Part shown: positions 1 through 11,465 of the stretch, piece after piece
Layout of the letters: the number at the start of each line of letters is the position of its first letter
How positions within the stretch are numbered: the stretch's first letter is position 1
Origin: Eretmocerus hayati
Lineage: Eukaryota > Arthropoda > Insecta > Hymenoptera > Aphelinidae
Assembly: GCA_029851415.1 (NCBI GenBank)
Contig: CM056743.1
Coordinates: 13,632,727-13,696,726 of the forward strand
DNA length: 64,000 bases
Direction of reading: 5' to 3'
Made by a program: the position numbers and the translations under genes
The notes under the pieces: generated by a model
Told to the model about the DNA's origin: nothing
Seen by the model: the letters and a program-made list of their open reading frames with translations, nothing else
Databases searched by the model: none

Positions 1-238
1 AGAGGATGGGGATGGCCACTATAGTGGACCAACTACTCAAGTGCTTCAGGGAGCCTAGAAATCGCTACCCAGGGCTTTTTGGGGTCTCTGAGTCCAAATA
101 TGGAGTCAATTAGACTCCATCTCATCACATAAGGCTTCCACTGACCTAACATGACATAAGTCTGGAAAGCGAAAATTGATCATTTTGACCTTGAAAATTG
201 CAATTTTGGTGGTCAAGGACAACTCAAAGATTTTTTTA

Positions 239-2550
239 CAGTGAAACCTGTGTACATTGGACACCTTCGGTGCAAGAGAAAAGTGTCCAATGTAGGCAGG
301 TGGCCAATGTACCCAACACCGGCTGGAAAGTCACGACAAATCATGTAAACACGATGAATATGGATTATTTTTAATATGTTGTCATCAGAATTCGTCATAC
401 ATATATAAACCCTTGTTGATGCTTGAAATTATCGTCGACAATACAGTAATACTTCACACTGGTTTAAAAAAATTGCTAATTTTTGATTGAACTGGACATT
501 TATGGGAAAATAGTTCTTTTTAATACTCGATATTAACGTTGTACAAATCACTCATACATTGAGGTAAATGGACGGATGCAAATTTCATAAACTCTTTCAG
601 ATGCAATTGAGCTTCTTCATAGCTAGGTACACTTGTCACATTCTCTAGAGATGAATCTTCACTATCACTGTCATCAGAACGAACATTCCTGCTTGAACTA
701 CCAGCCAATACACTCTCTAAGATTGCGTCTGGCGAACTAAGTGATTCTTCGTGAACTTGCAAGTGATCATCACAACCCACAATTTCTTGCGCCGAACAGA
801 TGTCTTCTCGTAACTCCGCAGGCAATGCTTCTATTATCGGGCCTAGGACATCACTAGCCGATCTCACATTTCCATCTGCTTCCAAGCCATCGTTATTCAA
901 TTCTTGTGCAAATCCAGCTCGTTTAAAACACTTCAAAATTGTTGTGGAAGACACCTCGTTCCATGCCGCAGCAATCCACCTCACAGCATGATAAACTGAG
1001 ATGGACTTGATGAAGTTTGTTCTCTCGATACCTGTTTCCAGCTTACTGACAATGTGTTGTAGCATCAGCTTCCTATAGTTCAATTTTACATTCTGAATAA
1101 TACCTTGATCAAGAGGCTGCACTTCTGAAGTCAAGTTTGGAGGCAAAAATTCTATTTTCACATTACTGAAAGACATGGAGCATTTGTGGCTCGATGCATT
1201 ATCAACAAAAATGATTATCTTCCTTCCAGCAAGTTTCATTTTTATGTTTACAATTTTAGCCCATTCTGTGAAATAAATCGAAGTCATCCAAGCTTTCTGG
1301 TTTGATTTCCATATTACAGGTAAATTGTTTATATCAACACGATTTTCACGAAACGCACGAGGGTATGCGGAGTTACCAATCACAAAGGGTTTCAATTTTT
1401 CTCCGGTTGCGCTGCAACAAAACAATACACTCAGTCTCTCTTTGGCTAATTTCCCCCCCTTGCAAGGGTCATCTTTTGCAACATAACTTTTGCGCAAAAG
1501 TTGCCTATAGTTGATAGCTCCTTCGTCGCCATTGAATATATCACAGAGTTCGTACCCTTCCGTTTTTTCTGGGAGTTTTGACTTCCAATCCGTTGCAGCT
1601 TGCAAATCGGCATCGGCTGACTGTCCAGAAAGAGTGCAGTATTGGATGTTGTTTCTGGTCAAAAAACTTTGAAGCCACCCGTTACTCGCATGGAAGTTAT
1701 CAATATTCAATGATTCTGCCACTCTCAAAGCTTTAGTTTGAAGCAGAGGCCCTGATACTGGAATATTAGCTGCACGACACTTCGCGAAGAATTCAAACAT
1801 TGCAATGTTGATACGTTCATTTTCAGTTTGTCGCAACTTTCGTTTCCTTTCACCATCACAATTTTCATTCCACAACCGCAAAACTTTTTCACTGCCATCA
1901 GCTATATTCCCGACTGTTGATTTTGAAATTGAGAACTGTTCGGCAATTTTCCGATGACTCTGACCTTTGCTGAGTGCATCAAGCACTTCTTTTTTCTTCT
2001 CGATGGTCAACTCGTTGTATTTTCTCTTTTTGCCACGATTCATTATATTTGATCAAAACAAAAACACCAACGAAATAACGACGTTACTTGGAATGATGCT
2101 CGAAATTACACACGCTATAAATGTACGAGCGACAAGCAAATCACATGAGCGATGAGCAATAAACACGGCAATGTGAAATTGTAAACGCGTCAATGGACAG
2201 AGTTAGATACTGCGATGAGAGGGAAAGAGTGAGTAGACGAACGAGAAGGATAGTGTGAAGTCAGAAAACCGAATAGCTGTGTGAGTGAGATGTGACAAGG
2301 AAAATGTACACTGCTCACGAATATCAAATGTATATAATTCTAAGATTGGCCAATGTACACAGTGAAAATTACTTGTTCGGTGCACGTTCATGGTGTCCAG
2401 AGTAGGCAGGTGGCCAATGTACAGAGGTGGCCAATGTACACGGATAATTTTACATAAGAAACAATGGGCTGAAATCCGGTGCAGCGGAAAAGTGTCCAAA
2501 GTCGACAGGTGGCCAATGTACCAAGGTGGCCAATGTAACAGGTTTTACTG
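239..2550 (-). mobile_element. Tigger/pogo-type DNA transposon, apparently complete
   Basis: The element is bounded by TA on both sides (237-238 and 2551-2552), the target duplication of Tc1/mariner/pogo elements. Its termini are inverted: the left begins CAGTGAAACCTGTGTACA and the right, reverse complemented, begins CAGTAAAACCTGTTACA. Just inside each end lie several copies of a GGTGGCCAATGTAC motif, probably subterminal transposase sites. One long open reading frame fills 520-2043. Intact ends, an intact frame and a clean target duplication suggest a young, possibly still mobile, copy. Confidence 0.9.
520..2043 (-). CDS. Tigger/pogo-family DDD transposase, 507 aa, intact
   Basis: This frame encodes a cut-and-paste transposase of the Tigger/pogo group, the family from which CENP-B and jerky proteins derive. 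Residues about 1-50 form a psq-type helix-turn-helix, with a basic start and a GQSHRKIAEQFSISKSTV core. Residues about 70-135 look like the CENP-B-type second DNA-binding domain. The DDE_1 catalytic core follows, with likely acidic residues D173 (in FNGDEG), D281 (in FVDNASSH) and D312 (in QPLDQG); the last two are 30 residues apart. The C-terminal tail is acidic and Ser-rich. The first motif reads NGDEG where many relatives have N-x-DE-T/S, so activity is not certain. The frame has no internal stops and sits between matched terminal repeats. It is a transposon gene, not a host gene, although domestication cannot be excluded from sequence alone. Confidence 0.93.
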   Translation of the reverse strand: MNRGKKRKYNELTIEKKKEVLDALSKGQSHRKIAEQFSISKSTVGNIADGSEKVLRLWNENCDGERKRKLRQTENERINIAMFEFFAKCRAANIPVSGPLLQTKALRVAESLNIDNFHASNGWLQSFLTRNNIQYCTLSGQSADADLQAATDWKSKLPEKTEGYELCDIFNGDEGAINYRQLLRKSYVAKDDPCKGGKLAKERLSVLFCCSATGEKLKPFVIGNSAYPRAFRENRVDINNLPVIWKSNQKAWMTSIYFTEWAKIVNIKMKLAGRKIIIFVDNASSHKCSMSFSNVKIEFLPPNLTSEVQPLDQGIIQNVKLNYRKLMLQHIVSKLETGIERTNFIKSISVYHAVRWIAAAWNEVSSTTILKCFKRAGFAQELNNDGLEADGNVRSASDVLGPIIEALPAELREDICSAQEIVGCDDHLQVHEESLSSPDAILESVLAGSSSRNVRSDDSDSEDSSLENVTSVPSYEEAQLHLKEFMKFASVHLPQCMSDLYNVNIEY

Positions 2551-2781
2551 TACTACTTTTCTCGTATTTAGAGCATCGAAAAACATCGTAATACGGACTT
2601 GGAGGCTAAAAAAGGAAAAAAAACATAATGTTCTCTGCCCTCGTAGGACGGTGATGGCCACTATAGTGGCCCACCGGAACTTCGGACTGATAGAATTCAT
2701 CATATAGACATTTCACGTGAAAATTTCCATGAAAATTTTTGGTCATTTTATAGGAAAAAATCCCCGTCCTCTAATGGTTAA

Positions 2782-3545
2782 ATGTGGTAGTCGTGATCGA
2801 GAATTCAAAGTGGCACTAGTGATCGAGAACTCAATGTGGCACTCGTGATCGAGAACTCGATGTGGCACACGTAGAGAGCTCAAGGTACTGTCAGTGATCG
2901 AGAACTCAATATGGAACTTGTGATCGGTAACTCAAAGTGGCACTAGTGATGGAGAACTCAATGTAGCACTCGTGATCGAGATCAAATATGGCACTCGTGA
3001 TCTAGAACTCAAGGTGGCACTAATGATTGAGGACTCAATGTTGCTTTCGTGATCAAAAAGTCAGGGTGGCTTACGTGGAGTTTCTCGATAACGTGTGTGA
3101 CTTCGAAAACTCGTTTACAAGCGCCACATTGAATTCTCTATCGTGAGTGCCGCTTTGAGTTCTCGATCACTAATGGTACTTTGAGTTCCTGTTTATGTGT
3201 GCCACTTCGAGTTCTTGATCACGACCGCCACGTTGATTTCACCTTACGTGTGCCACTTTGAGTTCTCGATCATGAACGCCACATTGAATTCTCGATCACG
3301 AGTGCTACTTTGAGTTTCCATTGACGTGTGCCACTTTGAGTTCTCGATCACCATGTCACTTCGAGTTCCGGATCACGAATTCCACTTTGGGTTCTCGATC
3401 ACAAGCGCCACATCGAGTTCTCGATCACGAACGCCACATTGAGTTCTCGATCACGAAAGCCACACTGAGTTCTCGATCACGAGTATCACTGCGAGTTTTT
3501 GATCACGAGTGCCAATTTGGGAACTGGATCAGGATCACCACCCTG
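2782..3545. repeat. 26-bp minisatellite in two opposed blocks
   Basis: From 2782 to about 3090 a roughly 26-bp unit, TCGTGATCGAGAACTCAATG plus GTGGCAC, repeats about 11 times with point changes. From about 3120 to 3545 the reverse complement of the same unit (CACTTTGAGTTCTCGATCAC type) repeats about 16 times. The switch point is a diverged 30-40 bp spacer. Together they form a large imperfect inverted repeat. It starts directly after the TTAA-bounded element. Confidence 0.93.
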
Positions 3546-3560
3546 AATGAAAAATCCTGA

Positions 3561-4629
3561 AAAGCTTCAACTAGGACGTGACATTTCCTTCCTCTTAGTG
3601 GATCCGAGGTCAAAAGTTTGATTTCTGGCTTCAAAATGAATTTACTCGAGTTTCTCTAAATTTTGTGGTTGTCCGGAAAAACTGTCATCATTTCCGGACC
3701 CAGTGCAAGATTTGACATAGGGATGCACGGTCTCTGTCAAACAGTACTTTTTTGTTGGTCTGTCTTATACGTGTCACACTGGGGTGAGATTGACCCAAAG
3801 TGAAGAATTTGAAGTACTCAGAGTCAATCCAATATTTGACCTTGAAAATTTACTCAATCGTATCTAACAGTCCTCAAAAGAAGGTGCTACGCCACTGAGT
3901 TTGCAATGGTTTCCCCAAAAATTCTGGAAAAAAAATATTTTGTGTGATCATCCTTTGTCAAAAATTGCATTATTTTGCATCATAACGGCCCCTGCCGGAA
4001 TTTCTCTCGATTTGAACAGCCTGCTAATCAAAAGAAATCTTTGTTTACCGAGAGATACTAATGGTGGCGTAACGGTCATCGAACGTGCCTCAACAAATAT
4101 CAATAGCTAAAATTGAGAGGATGTACCGCGTGGCTCTTGGGTATTGGCTATTTCGACATTGTGAAAAAGGTTGGACAGCCTGCTGGGGTAATTTTGGACC
4201 GATGTGGTAATAAAGATTGGGAATCAATTTTCTGTGAGTGAAAAACCAAATTTGAAAACTCAACTCGATTTACCATGTTCAACATGCTTCCGAGGTGTGT
4301 ACTAAACTACATTTGTGATACAATGCAGTGAACATTATTCAAGAGTCCTGCCCCATATTTAGAACGATCAAGAAATCCCGCAGTAGAATATTTTGGATTG
4401 ATCAATCCATACAATAGCAGCATTGGCACTTCTAAGATTCTTATCAATGATGATATTGATATCATCATTTATTATGGTCTATGACTACTATCGAGTTCAC
4501 ATATATCTTTGTATCGTCGATGAAGGTTCGTAAATGATCGATGAGATCGATGAGATTTCTGGTAACTGTCTCAAATGTTCTCAAAGTCTCACAATCTCTT
4601 CACAGAGATTTTGACAGGAGAAACATACA
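3561..4629. other. No gene seen
   Basis: This is AT-rich sequence with no coding signal or clear repeat that I can recognise. The only local feature is a 24-bp near-palindrome of AATGATGATAT type near 4447-4470. Confidence 0.5.
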
Positions 4630-6045
4630 GAGTGTTTTAAAAGTAGTATATTTCCCTGCATGGGATAAAATATTTCAAATTTCAGATCGGATGATTTTTT
4701 TTCTCCCTTTCCTCAAAGGTGAATGGATTTTGTTGAGATCAGAATTCTTTGGAAAAGAGTCAGTATCCGATTGAGAATCACCAACTTAGTACTCATGCAG
4801 TGCCAGTCCAAGACTTATGTGCCAGTTTCGCGACAATTCGACAGGATTTGAGCGGTACCGCGGACGAACTAGCGTGGTACTACCAGTTCCAGACTGATAC
4901 GGTGGTCTTTCGACACTTTTTCGGAACTTCGATGGAGCCACAATAATACTATCGCAGTTGTACCACCGCAAGAGGGATTTCATATCTCGAGGTATGACGA
5001 CCTCCCGGCCCCAGTTAACGGGACACCGTACTCCGGCTTCAGCCCGAAGCCAGTAGGGAGGAGCCTGGTCCCGAGTCTGGTGCTAGGCGTACCTTGGCCC
5101 CTCCTGAGAACGTTCAAGGGAGGCTGGGGTACTTTAGTGCCGCATCCCTGGAGTCTGACGAGCTCCCGACTCCAGTCAGCGCCGCGTCGGAGCGTGGATA
5201 CCGCACATCTCTATCCGGCACCTCGGGAATGGGTGAGTCTAGGGACCCGCATTGGAATCGTCTTTGGGTGATAACAATACGAGCCCGGACAACTTATTCA
5301 TCAACCCAGGAGGCTCCCTGGGCTCCAAGGAAGCCTAGAAGAGTCCCAAACCCCCCACCGAGGGGTGAGTTTCGGCCCTATGCCGAACCCGGAATTCGGT
5401 AGTCGGGGAGAAGGAGCAGGTCAGTGCTGAATTACTTGGTGGTTTGGTAGTCACCGTCCTCTAAACCAACGCGCTGGCAGGTCGTATCCCTGTCCCACGC
5501 CCATGAAGGCAAGCCGAATTGGAAGCGAAAGCCGGGCACCCGGGATACAAAAGCCAATATTCCTATCGCAGCTGTACTAGTTTGAGACTAATACGGAACC
5601 CATGGTTGGTTCGTAAGACTAATATGACTGTTAGTACTTTTGTGGTACCATTCAAGTCCCGGAGAGGTGTCGCAGAACTTTCGTATAAGCGTTGAATGGA
5701 TAATTTTGCATTGGTACTATTGCGGTACCACCCAAGTTCCGAAAAGGTATCATGAAGCTCCCGTATCAGTCCCGAACTGGTACTACCGCGCTAGTTCTGC
5801 CACGGTACCGCTCAAATCGTGTACAGCTGTCGCGAAATCGCCACATGAGTCTTGGACTGGTACTACATTAGAACTAGGTGGGTTATTCTGAATCAGGTTT
5901 TGAGAGAAATGCTCTTTTTCAAAAAATTCTGATCTCAACAAAATCCATTCACCTTCGAAGAGAGGGAGAAAAAAAATCATGCGATCTGAAATTTGAAGTA
6001 CTTTCACCCCATGCGGGAAAACACGTTTACTCTTGAAACATCAGG
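4630..6045. mobile_element. Foldback DNA element with about 300-bp inverted ends and a GC-rich core
   Basis: The segment 4630-4960 matches the reverse complement of about 5700-6045 over roughly 300 bp at an estimated three-quarters or more identity. Shared stretches include CAAATTTCAGATCG, GGTGAATGGATTTTGTTGAG and ATTTGAGCGGTACCG. The arms enclose about 700 bp that is far more GC-rich than its surroundings (4990-5560). No transposase is recognisable. The layout is that of a foldback or Pack-type non-autonomous element. Confidence 0.8.
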
Positions 6046-8071
6046 AAGGTTTTGCATGGACACATTTAATGAATATGGTTTTTGAACTGGTTTTTCTATC
6101 TCCGCTTCTTGCTTCATTATAACTTCATTCTATATAATAATACGGGGAAATGAGCATCAAAAGACTCAGAGTGAATTATCGATGTCTGTAAGCTCACGCG
6201 AAGTGACAGATTGTGCAAGGATAATGAAAAACCGAGGATCGCGTGAGGATTGTCAAGCTCAAATTGGCCAATGTCTGATGTTGGATGGCTGCAACGGGTG
6301 AATTTCTCCCTTCGTTTTGTGTCACACTAACGCGTCATTGCGCCCAAACGAACATGAATTGGATGAATTTCTGATAAAACTACTGTCACCTTGTAATTGC
6401 CATTGTGCGTGTCTTTCGTGCACCGGAAGCGTTGAGCTACAAATTAGTCGTCCTTCTTTACAGAGTTATACACATGCGGTGTGTAAGGCAATTATATACC
6501 ACGTTTTACTTCATTGCTTTCCTTAAGGCTATCAAATCAATTCTCCAGCAGGTCGTCACACTACAGCATGCATAAAAAAAAGCAATTCTAATAATGTTAG
6601 GGATTTGCATGCCTACAGCCCATTACGATCTTTTAGTACTGCGTTTTAGCTTCAAGACACTGAGAGTATTTCAAGTTTTTTTAGCCAATTTTAGGCGCAG
6701 GTCTCATATTCTTATCCACTCTTATTCAAAAAACAAACGGCAAAATGTGTGTGGAAGCTTTATTAATTCATTTTCTTGGGTAGTTGCTAACTTCACGGAA
6801 GAAGACTCCGTTGGCCCTAAAAACATGAGGTGACGTATAGAAAAATTATAGAAATCATCAGATCATGAAGGTGTATGTACATTGTCTGTAAATTGGAAAT
6901 AATTTTGGATGTACACGTATTAGTAGGCAGTTGGGGAAAAAGATTAAATTCGGTTCCTTCAGGAGTGTAAGACATTCAAAAGTTGCACGACAGATAAGTA
7001 TCATCTCATGAAAAACACTCTTCAAACATCTCCAGACTCCAAAAACTTAACCCGACAATGAATATAGATCAATGGACTAATTTTCAAGACAGACTCAAAT
7101 AGTCACAGTAGAAAGTGGAGAGAAATTTCCGAAGTGGTATGCTGACAATGAGCAAGTCTATTGCATAAGGAAGGTGGGCATCAGTGGAAAAAAGACTCTT
7201 AATTCTGGACTAATAATTTTCTGTTTATATTCAACACTTTTAGATATAATGCCTACATATTTACATATAAATTCGAGAAAGAGATATCACATTGTTCGTA
7301 TTACTATATAATATGAACTGGTCGCCTTACATTCTATTGCAGAATCCGAATTCGACATTATACATTCCGAATACTATCGTAGGATTGTACTGTATAATAA
7401 GTAAGATACACTATTTACATTTCCAATTTACATTCAAGTTGTCTCATTCTCCCAATAAAAATAAACAAATGTCAACTTTAACACAAATCCTTAACAATTT
7501 AATGAACTAGAACAATTCTGAACCTGTTTAAATCAGGAATCCTATTTTTCTAGCAATATTTTCAATAAAAATTTGACCATGTTGTATTTTTGTCAAACTT
7601 ATTTATTTGAAAAATAAATGTTTCATTAACTACCCTCGATCGGCTCATAAAAGTTTGACGGATATCATCAAATATGGCATGACTCTCACGATGAGACATG
7701 AAACACGTGAATAAACGCGCCATTAACGATAACAAAAGAAATTTAACATCTCAAACGACACTAAAGTTCTCAAAAATGATACCGTAAACCTGAGCGATTT
7801 GGTAAAATCGTGTTACACAACCATCACAAGTTCATCATTTTTAGAGTTGAATCCAAAATTGCCAGATGAAAGTGAGGTTAGTTGAGATCATTTCGATGAT
7901 CAATGCATCGAATTTCGTGAACGAAATTTGAATAATTGAATCTTGAGGGTATTCTTAAATTCAATCACTATGATTGCGCATATACAATCAATAGATCTAT
8001 ATCTCTGTACAATCATTCTTCTCCGTGGCACTTTTTCTTCAATGATCGAAAAATGCATCACGAACCGTGCT
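6046..8071. other. No gene seen; presumed downstream flank and 3' UTR side of hbn
   Basis: This is AT-rich sequence without recognisable coding exons on either strand. Short open frames here have no family features. Confidence 0.45.
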
Positions 8072-8077
8072 TTTATT
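8072..8077 (-). promoter_or_regulatory. Candidate polyadenylation signal for hbn
   Basis: TTTATT on the plus strand reads AATAAA on the hbn strand, about 470 nt past the stop codon. A second AATAAA lies near 7600. Either could end the transcript; the choice is a guess. Confidence 0.3.
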
Positions 8078-8545
8078 GCAACCTGGAACACTTATTCATC
8101 ATTTGGTTGTTTTTTTTTTCTGATGAACTTTACAACTTTTTCTTTTGCAAACTGGATAATAAGCCTTCGTGGGTTCATGAGGGGATAAAATCTCTAATGG
8201 ACCGGGATCCAGATTTTTCCCGGAAAACCTTATAACTGAAATTTGACTAACAGACCAATTCAATTGATAGGATATGTACACTAAAGGTAATGATTATGTT
8301 CTGACCAATAAAAATTGAGATCCAATGGGACTTTTGGAAAACTACATGGGCTAGAGAAGCTGAAGATGCCCAATATGATTCAAATACAGCTAAAGTCTGC
8401 TCTTCATTCAAGAATTCAAATTCAATTATTGTCCAGTGCATGTCTCGTACTTACAACACGAGCTGCAAATTGTATAATACAACGTAAAATGGCCATCCAT
8501 CAAAATCCACCAAACCAACACCAATTTATATCACAAACTTCAGTC

Positions 8546-9153
8546 TCAATCTTCATCTCGACAAGGTGAAGTCTGTTTAATCGTCAATCTAGGTAACTTA
8601 CAATGCCTTCTATCCAAATCAGGGCTAGAATTTTTTCTATCATCCTCATCAGCCTCATCATCCTCTCGTTCCCTTTTTCTACTACTCAAATTTTGTGGTT
8701 GCTGTTGTTGTTGTTGTTGTTGTTGTTGTTGCTGCTGTTGTTGTTGTGAATTACATAAATCCAGACTAATCCTTTGTTGCTGTTGTGCCTCACTCGTAGG
8801 TGTATGTAAATTTGTACTTCCACCAGAAGGAGATGATGATGATGATGATGATAGAGCCTGTTGCTGTCTGTCAAGTGCCGCAGCAACTGCTGCAGCATGA
8901 GGATTTAGGGGCGTTCCACATGGTAAGCTTAATCCTGGAAGTCCCATATATTGTGATAAAAGTGCGTGTAATGGAGGAAGCTTTGGTGAAGCTGGACCCC
9001 ATGGAGATGGAAATACTGGTGGCATAAAAGCCCATGGAAAAGCTGCCGCTGCTGCAGCTGAACTTAGAGCTCCACTACCGTCTGTATTGTGACAACCTGC
9101 TGGTCCCCAAGGGAAAACTCCACCCGCTGCTGGTGTTGGTATTTTGTTCATGT
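8546..9153 (-). CDS. hbn: homeobrain exon 4 (C-terminal)
   Basis: The terminal coding exon follows the acceptor TGTTGTTACAG, which completes the split GAC codon left by exon 3, and runs to TGA at 8548-8546. It encodes about residues 203-404. An Ala/Pro-rich stretch (FPWGPA and poly-Ala) precedes KLPPLHALLSQYMGLPGL, which closely matches the conserved post-homeodomain block I know from Drosophila hbn (LLSQYMGL). A Ser run, a run of about 17 Gln encoded by mixed CAA/CAG codons (about 8699-8750) and a basic/acidic tail follow. A good GTAAGT donor lies inside the exon at 8601-8596, so an alternative last exon further downstream is possible. An upstream AG is also possible, but the chosen acceptor has the better pyrimidine tract and the right phase. 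Confidence 0.85.
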
Positions 9154-10828
9154 CTGTAACAACAGATTGGCCAAAAGGCCCGTACTCGTTATAGAAGATA
9201 TTCTGCCTCGAGTTTACGAAAATTTTGCGTGTATTTGGTGGAGTAAATGTCATTTTTAAAGTGGAAAGATTGAGTATCAGTTGAAACATAAGGGGACGTC
9301 CATCAACTATGTGAGATGATTTTCATAAGTCGAAAAATCATTTTGGGGGAGGGGAAGTCCTCCGATTTCTTATGCTGCATTTACCAGTCAGCAATTTCTC
9401 ATTTAAATGATTTTGCAAGCGAGAACCGGGATGGGGGTTGGTCTAAAATCACAAAATTCGCCCTCAACCTAATTTTTGGATACTGCAGAGGATGGAAATT
9501 TTATGTAATATGACACTCACTGAAATATAGAATGCTTGAACGAGCCTTTTTTGCAAGGATCATAATGTGATGAAGATTTTCGTTTCCAAAAAATTTTCCC
9601 GATTGGTACTCATATTTACTTTGATTTGACTATGGCTGATTACAAGTACACCATCTGACCCGAATTTTAAGTTTATCAGTCCTAAACAGATTCAATTTTC
9701 TACCCTCAAATAACCTGTAGAGGAGTCAGTAAATTGCCTAACTTCCATTGGCTGAATCAATTTCATCAACATCTCTGATGATCTTTCCTTAAAGAACTAC
9801 TCGGAAAAGTGATAGAAGAATTGATGTTCATTAAAAAATTCCCTGAATGATTATTCATTCAAAGCGAACAAGAGTTTTGTACTACCTTATGCTGAAATTA
9901 TCCTTTCTATTATGTGATTACGCGATACACATTATTTGCTCATGAACAGGGACAAATTGATGGTGCGTGTCGATAACAAAAAGCACGTGGACAATAACTA
10001 CTAGGACACATCACCGCACGACAAACGAGTAATTTTCGATTCTCAGACCTATTACATTCGGAAAGCGTTGACTACTTGCTCTGTATCGACTGCTTCAATT
10101 GCTCTTTGAATTAGCTGCAGTATTAATTACCTGATCAAATCAGATAAACGAAGAAGAAAACGATTCTATGGAATTGAGTTATTAGTTTGAAAGTACTTAT
10201 GAAAAAATTTTCTCAGTTGAGTAAACTTATTGGGTAATGAAGAAAAATTTTTTAATGAAATTTCAAACCCTCAGATGTGACACATATCTAGTGAAAATGT
10301 TTGGTTCCAAATCAGCTGATTTTATATTTAATTCGACATCTTTCAGCCAAACGAATACCATGGAACTCTAGAAACTTTACACAATGTTTCGATTTGGTAG
10401 GCTGGGTTAATCAAAATCCTCTTTCTACAACTATTGAAATATAATCGTGAAACTATTCAAAAAACTCCAGTTGAATCAACACTTTCCGTATTTTAGCAAA
10501 ATTTTGAAGAGCCTGCTGTCGAGTTCGAGTAAAAACACCAGATCGATTTGTTTTCAAGGATCAAAGCTAATAAGCCGTATTAAAGATTTTTCTAGCAAAA
10601 AAGAACAGCACAATATATAGGGTGCAACAACAGTTGAAATGCATTCGGTGACAAATGAGTTTCGAGTTTATCTAGTTTATCTAGATTTTAATCTAGCTGA
10701 CAGAATATAGACAATAGAAGATGTCTGTATCTCGTGATGAGAGGGAGATATATACATGTATATAAGTATAGGTAGAAGTAAAAAGCTCTTGGAATCGGAT
10801 TACAAAAGATTTGCGCGCGGGTACTTAC
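9154..10828 (-). other. hbn: hbn intron 3
   Basis: A GT-AG intron of about 1.7 kb. Near 9292-9360 is a G-rich stretch with GGGGACGTCCATCAACTATG, resembling the end of the MITE type at 14,983. No matching second end was found. Nothing else is recognised. Confidence 0.7.
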
Positions 10829-10910
10829 CGGATTCGTGAACATAAATTGTGTCCCTGCCCAAAGCCTTCTCCCTTTTGCGCCACTTGGCACGACGGTTTT
10901 GAAACCACAC
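10829..10910 (-). CDS. hbn: homeobrain exon 3 (homeodomain helix 3)
   Basis: This 82-nt exon starts after TTCCAG and ends at GTAAGT. It encodes VWFQNRRAKWRKREKALG and a short linker ending VHES, residues 176-202. VWFQNRRAKWRKRE is the recognition helix of a Q50 paired-like homeodomain (W48, F49, Q50, N51, R53). It enters at phase 0 and leaves one base into the next codon. The phases match exons 2 and 4 exactly, which supports the model. Confidence 0.95.
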
Positions 10911-11465
10911 CTGGAACCAAAACATGTAAATATCTTTTGAGTATAAGAGAGGATATTACACATTTCTTTGCTAAATAAAACACTTCAACGAAGCACCACT
11001 CGAAACGGGGTCTATAAGCCCCAAACAAGAATATTCATCATTGCTCTTACTATATAGCTTATAACTGATGTTTGAAAGGGTCCACTCAATTTTCACTAAT
11101 CATGCTCATTTGTATGGTGCATCACAGTAATCATTGGAGTATAACATCGGAAATCGCAATTGGTTCAATGAGCTTGGATTTGCAGCTCACGGCGTAAACT
11201 ATATCTTAAATTTATCGGTCACGTAAGCCTCGTTCACATAAACTTTTTCAATTGATAAGGAGCCGGCAAAAAAAGGAATTGGTGCAAGAATTATATTCTC
11301 ACCTCAATTTTTATTGCATCTCATGTTTCCTAATATTTATTATACATTGTACTTTACGGTGGTTCACTGGCTGTAATGATCTATCCCCCTCCCTCCTTTT
11401 CCGAAGCCTAACCCCGGAAAGTTAGGTTTCAAATTTTGTAGGTTTCAAAATTTTGATTCACTCTT

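Larger units (their letters stand above)
1..2777. mobile_element. Remnant of a TTAA-bounded (piggyBac-like) element split by a Tigger insertion
   Basis: The outer parts (1-238 and 2551-2777) share the palindromic motif GATGGCCACTATAGTGG, at about 11-27 and 2653-2669. The window opens with AGAGGATGGGGA, and the reverse complement of the right end reads CCATTAGAGGACGGGGA, so the two ends look like inverted termini. The right end abuts TTAA at 2778-2781, the usual piggyBac target. No transposase of its own is visible, so this would be a non-autonomous copy. The left terminus lies at or just before the window start. The family is inferred from TTAA and termini only. Confidence 0.45.

Noticed and set aside
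8686..8898. His/Asn-rich frame overlapping the hbn poly-Gln
   Set aside because: A shifted reading of the CAA/CAG repeat in the real exon.
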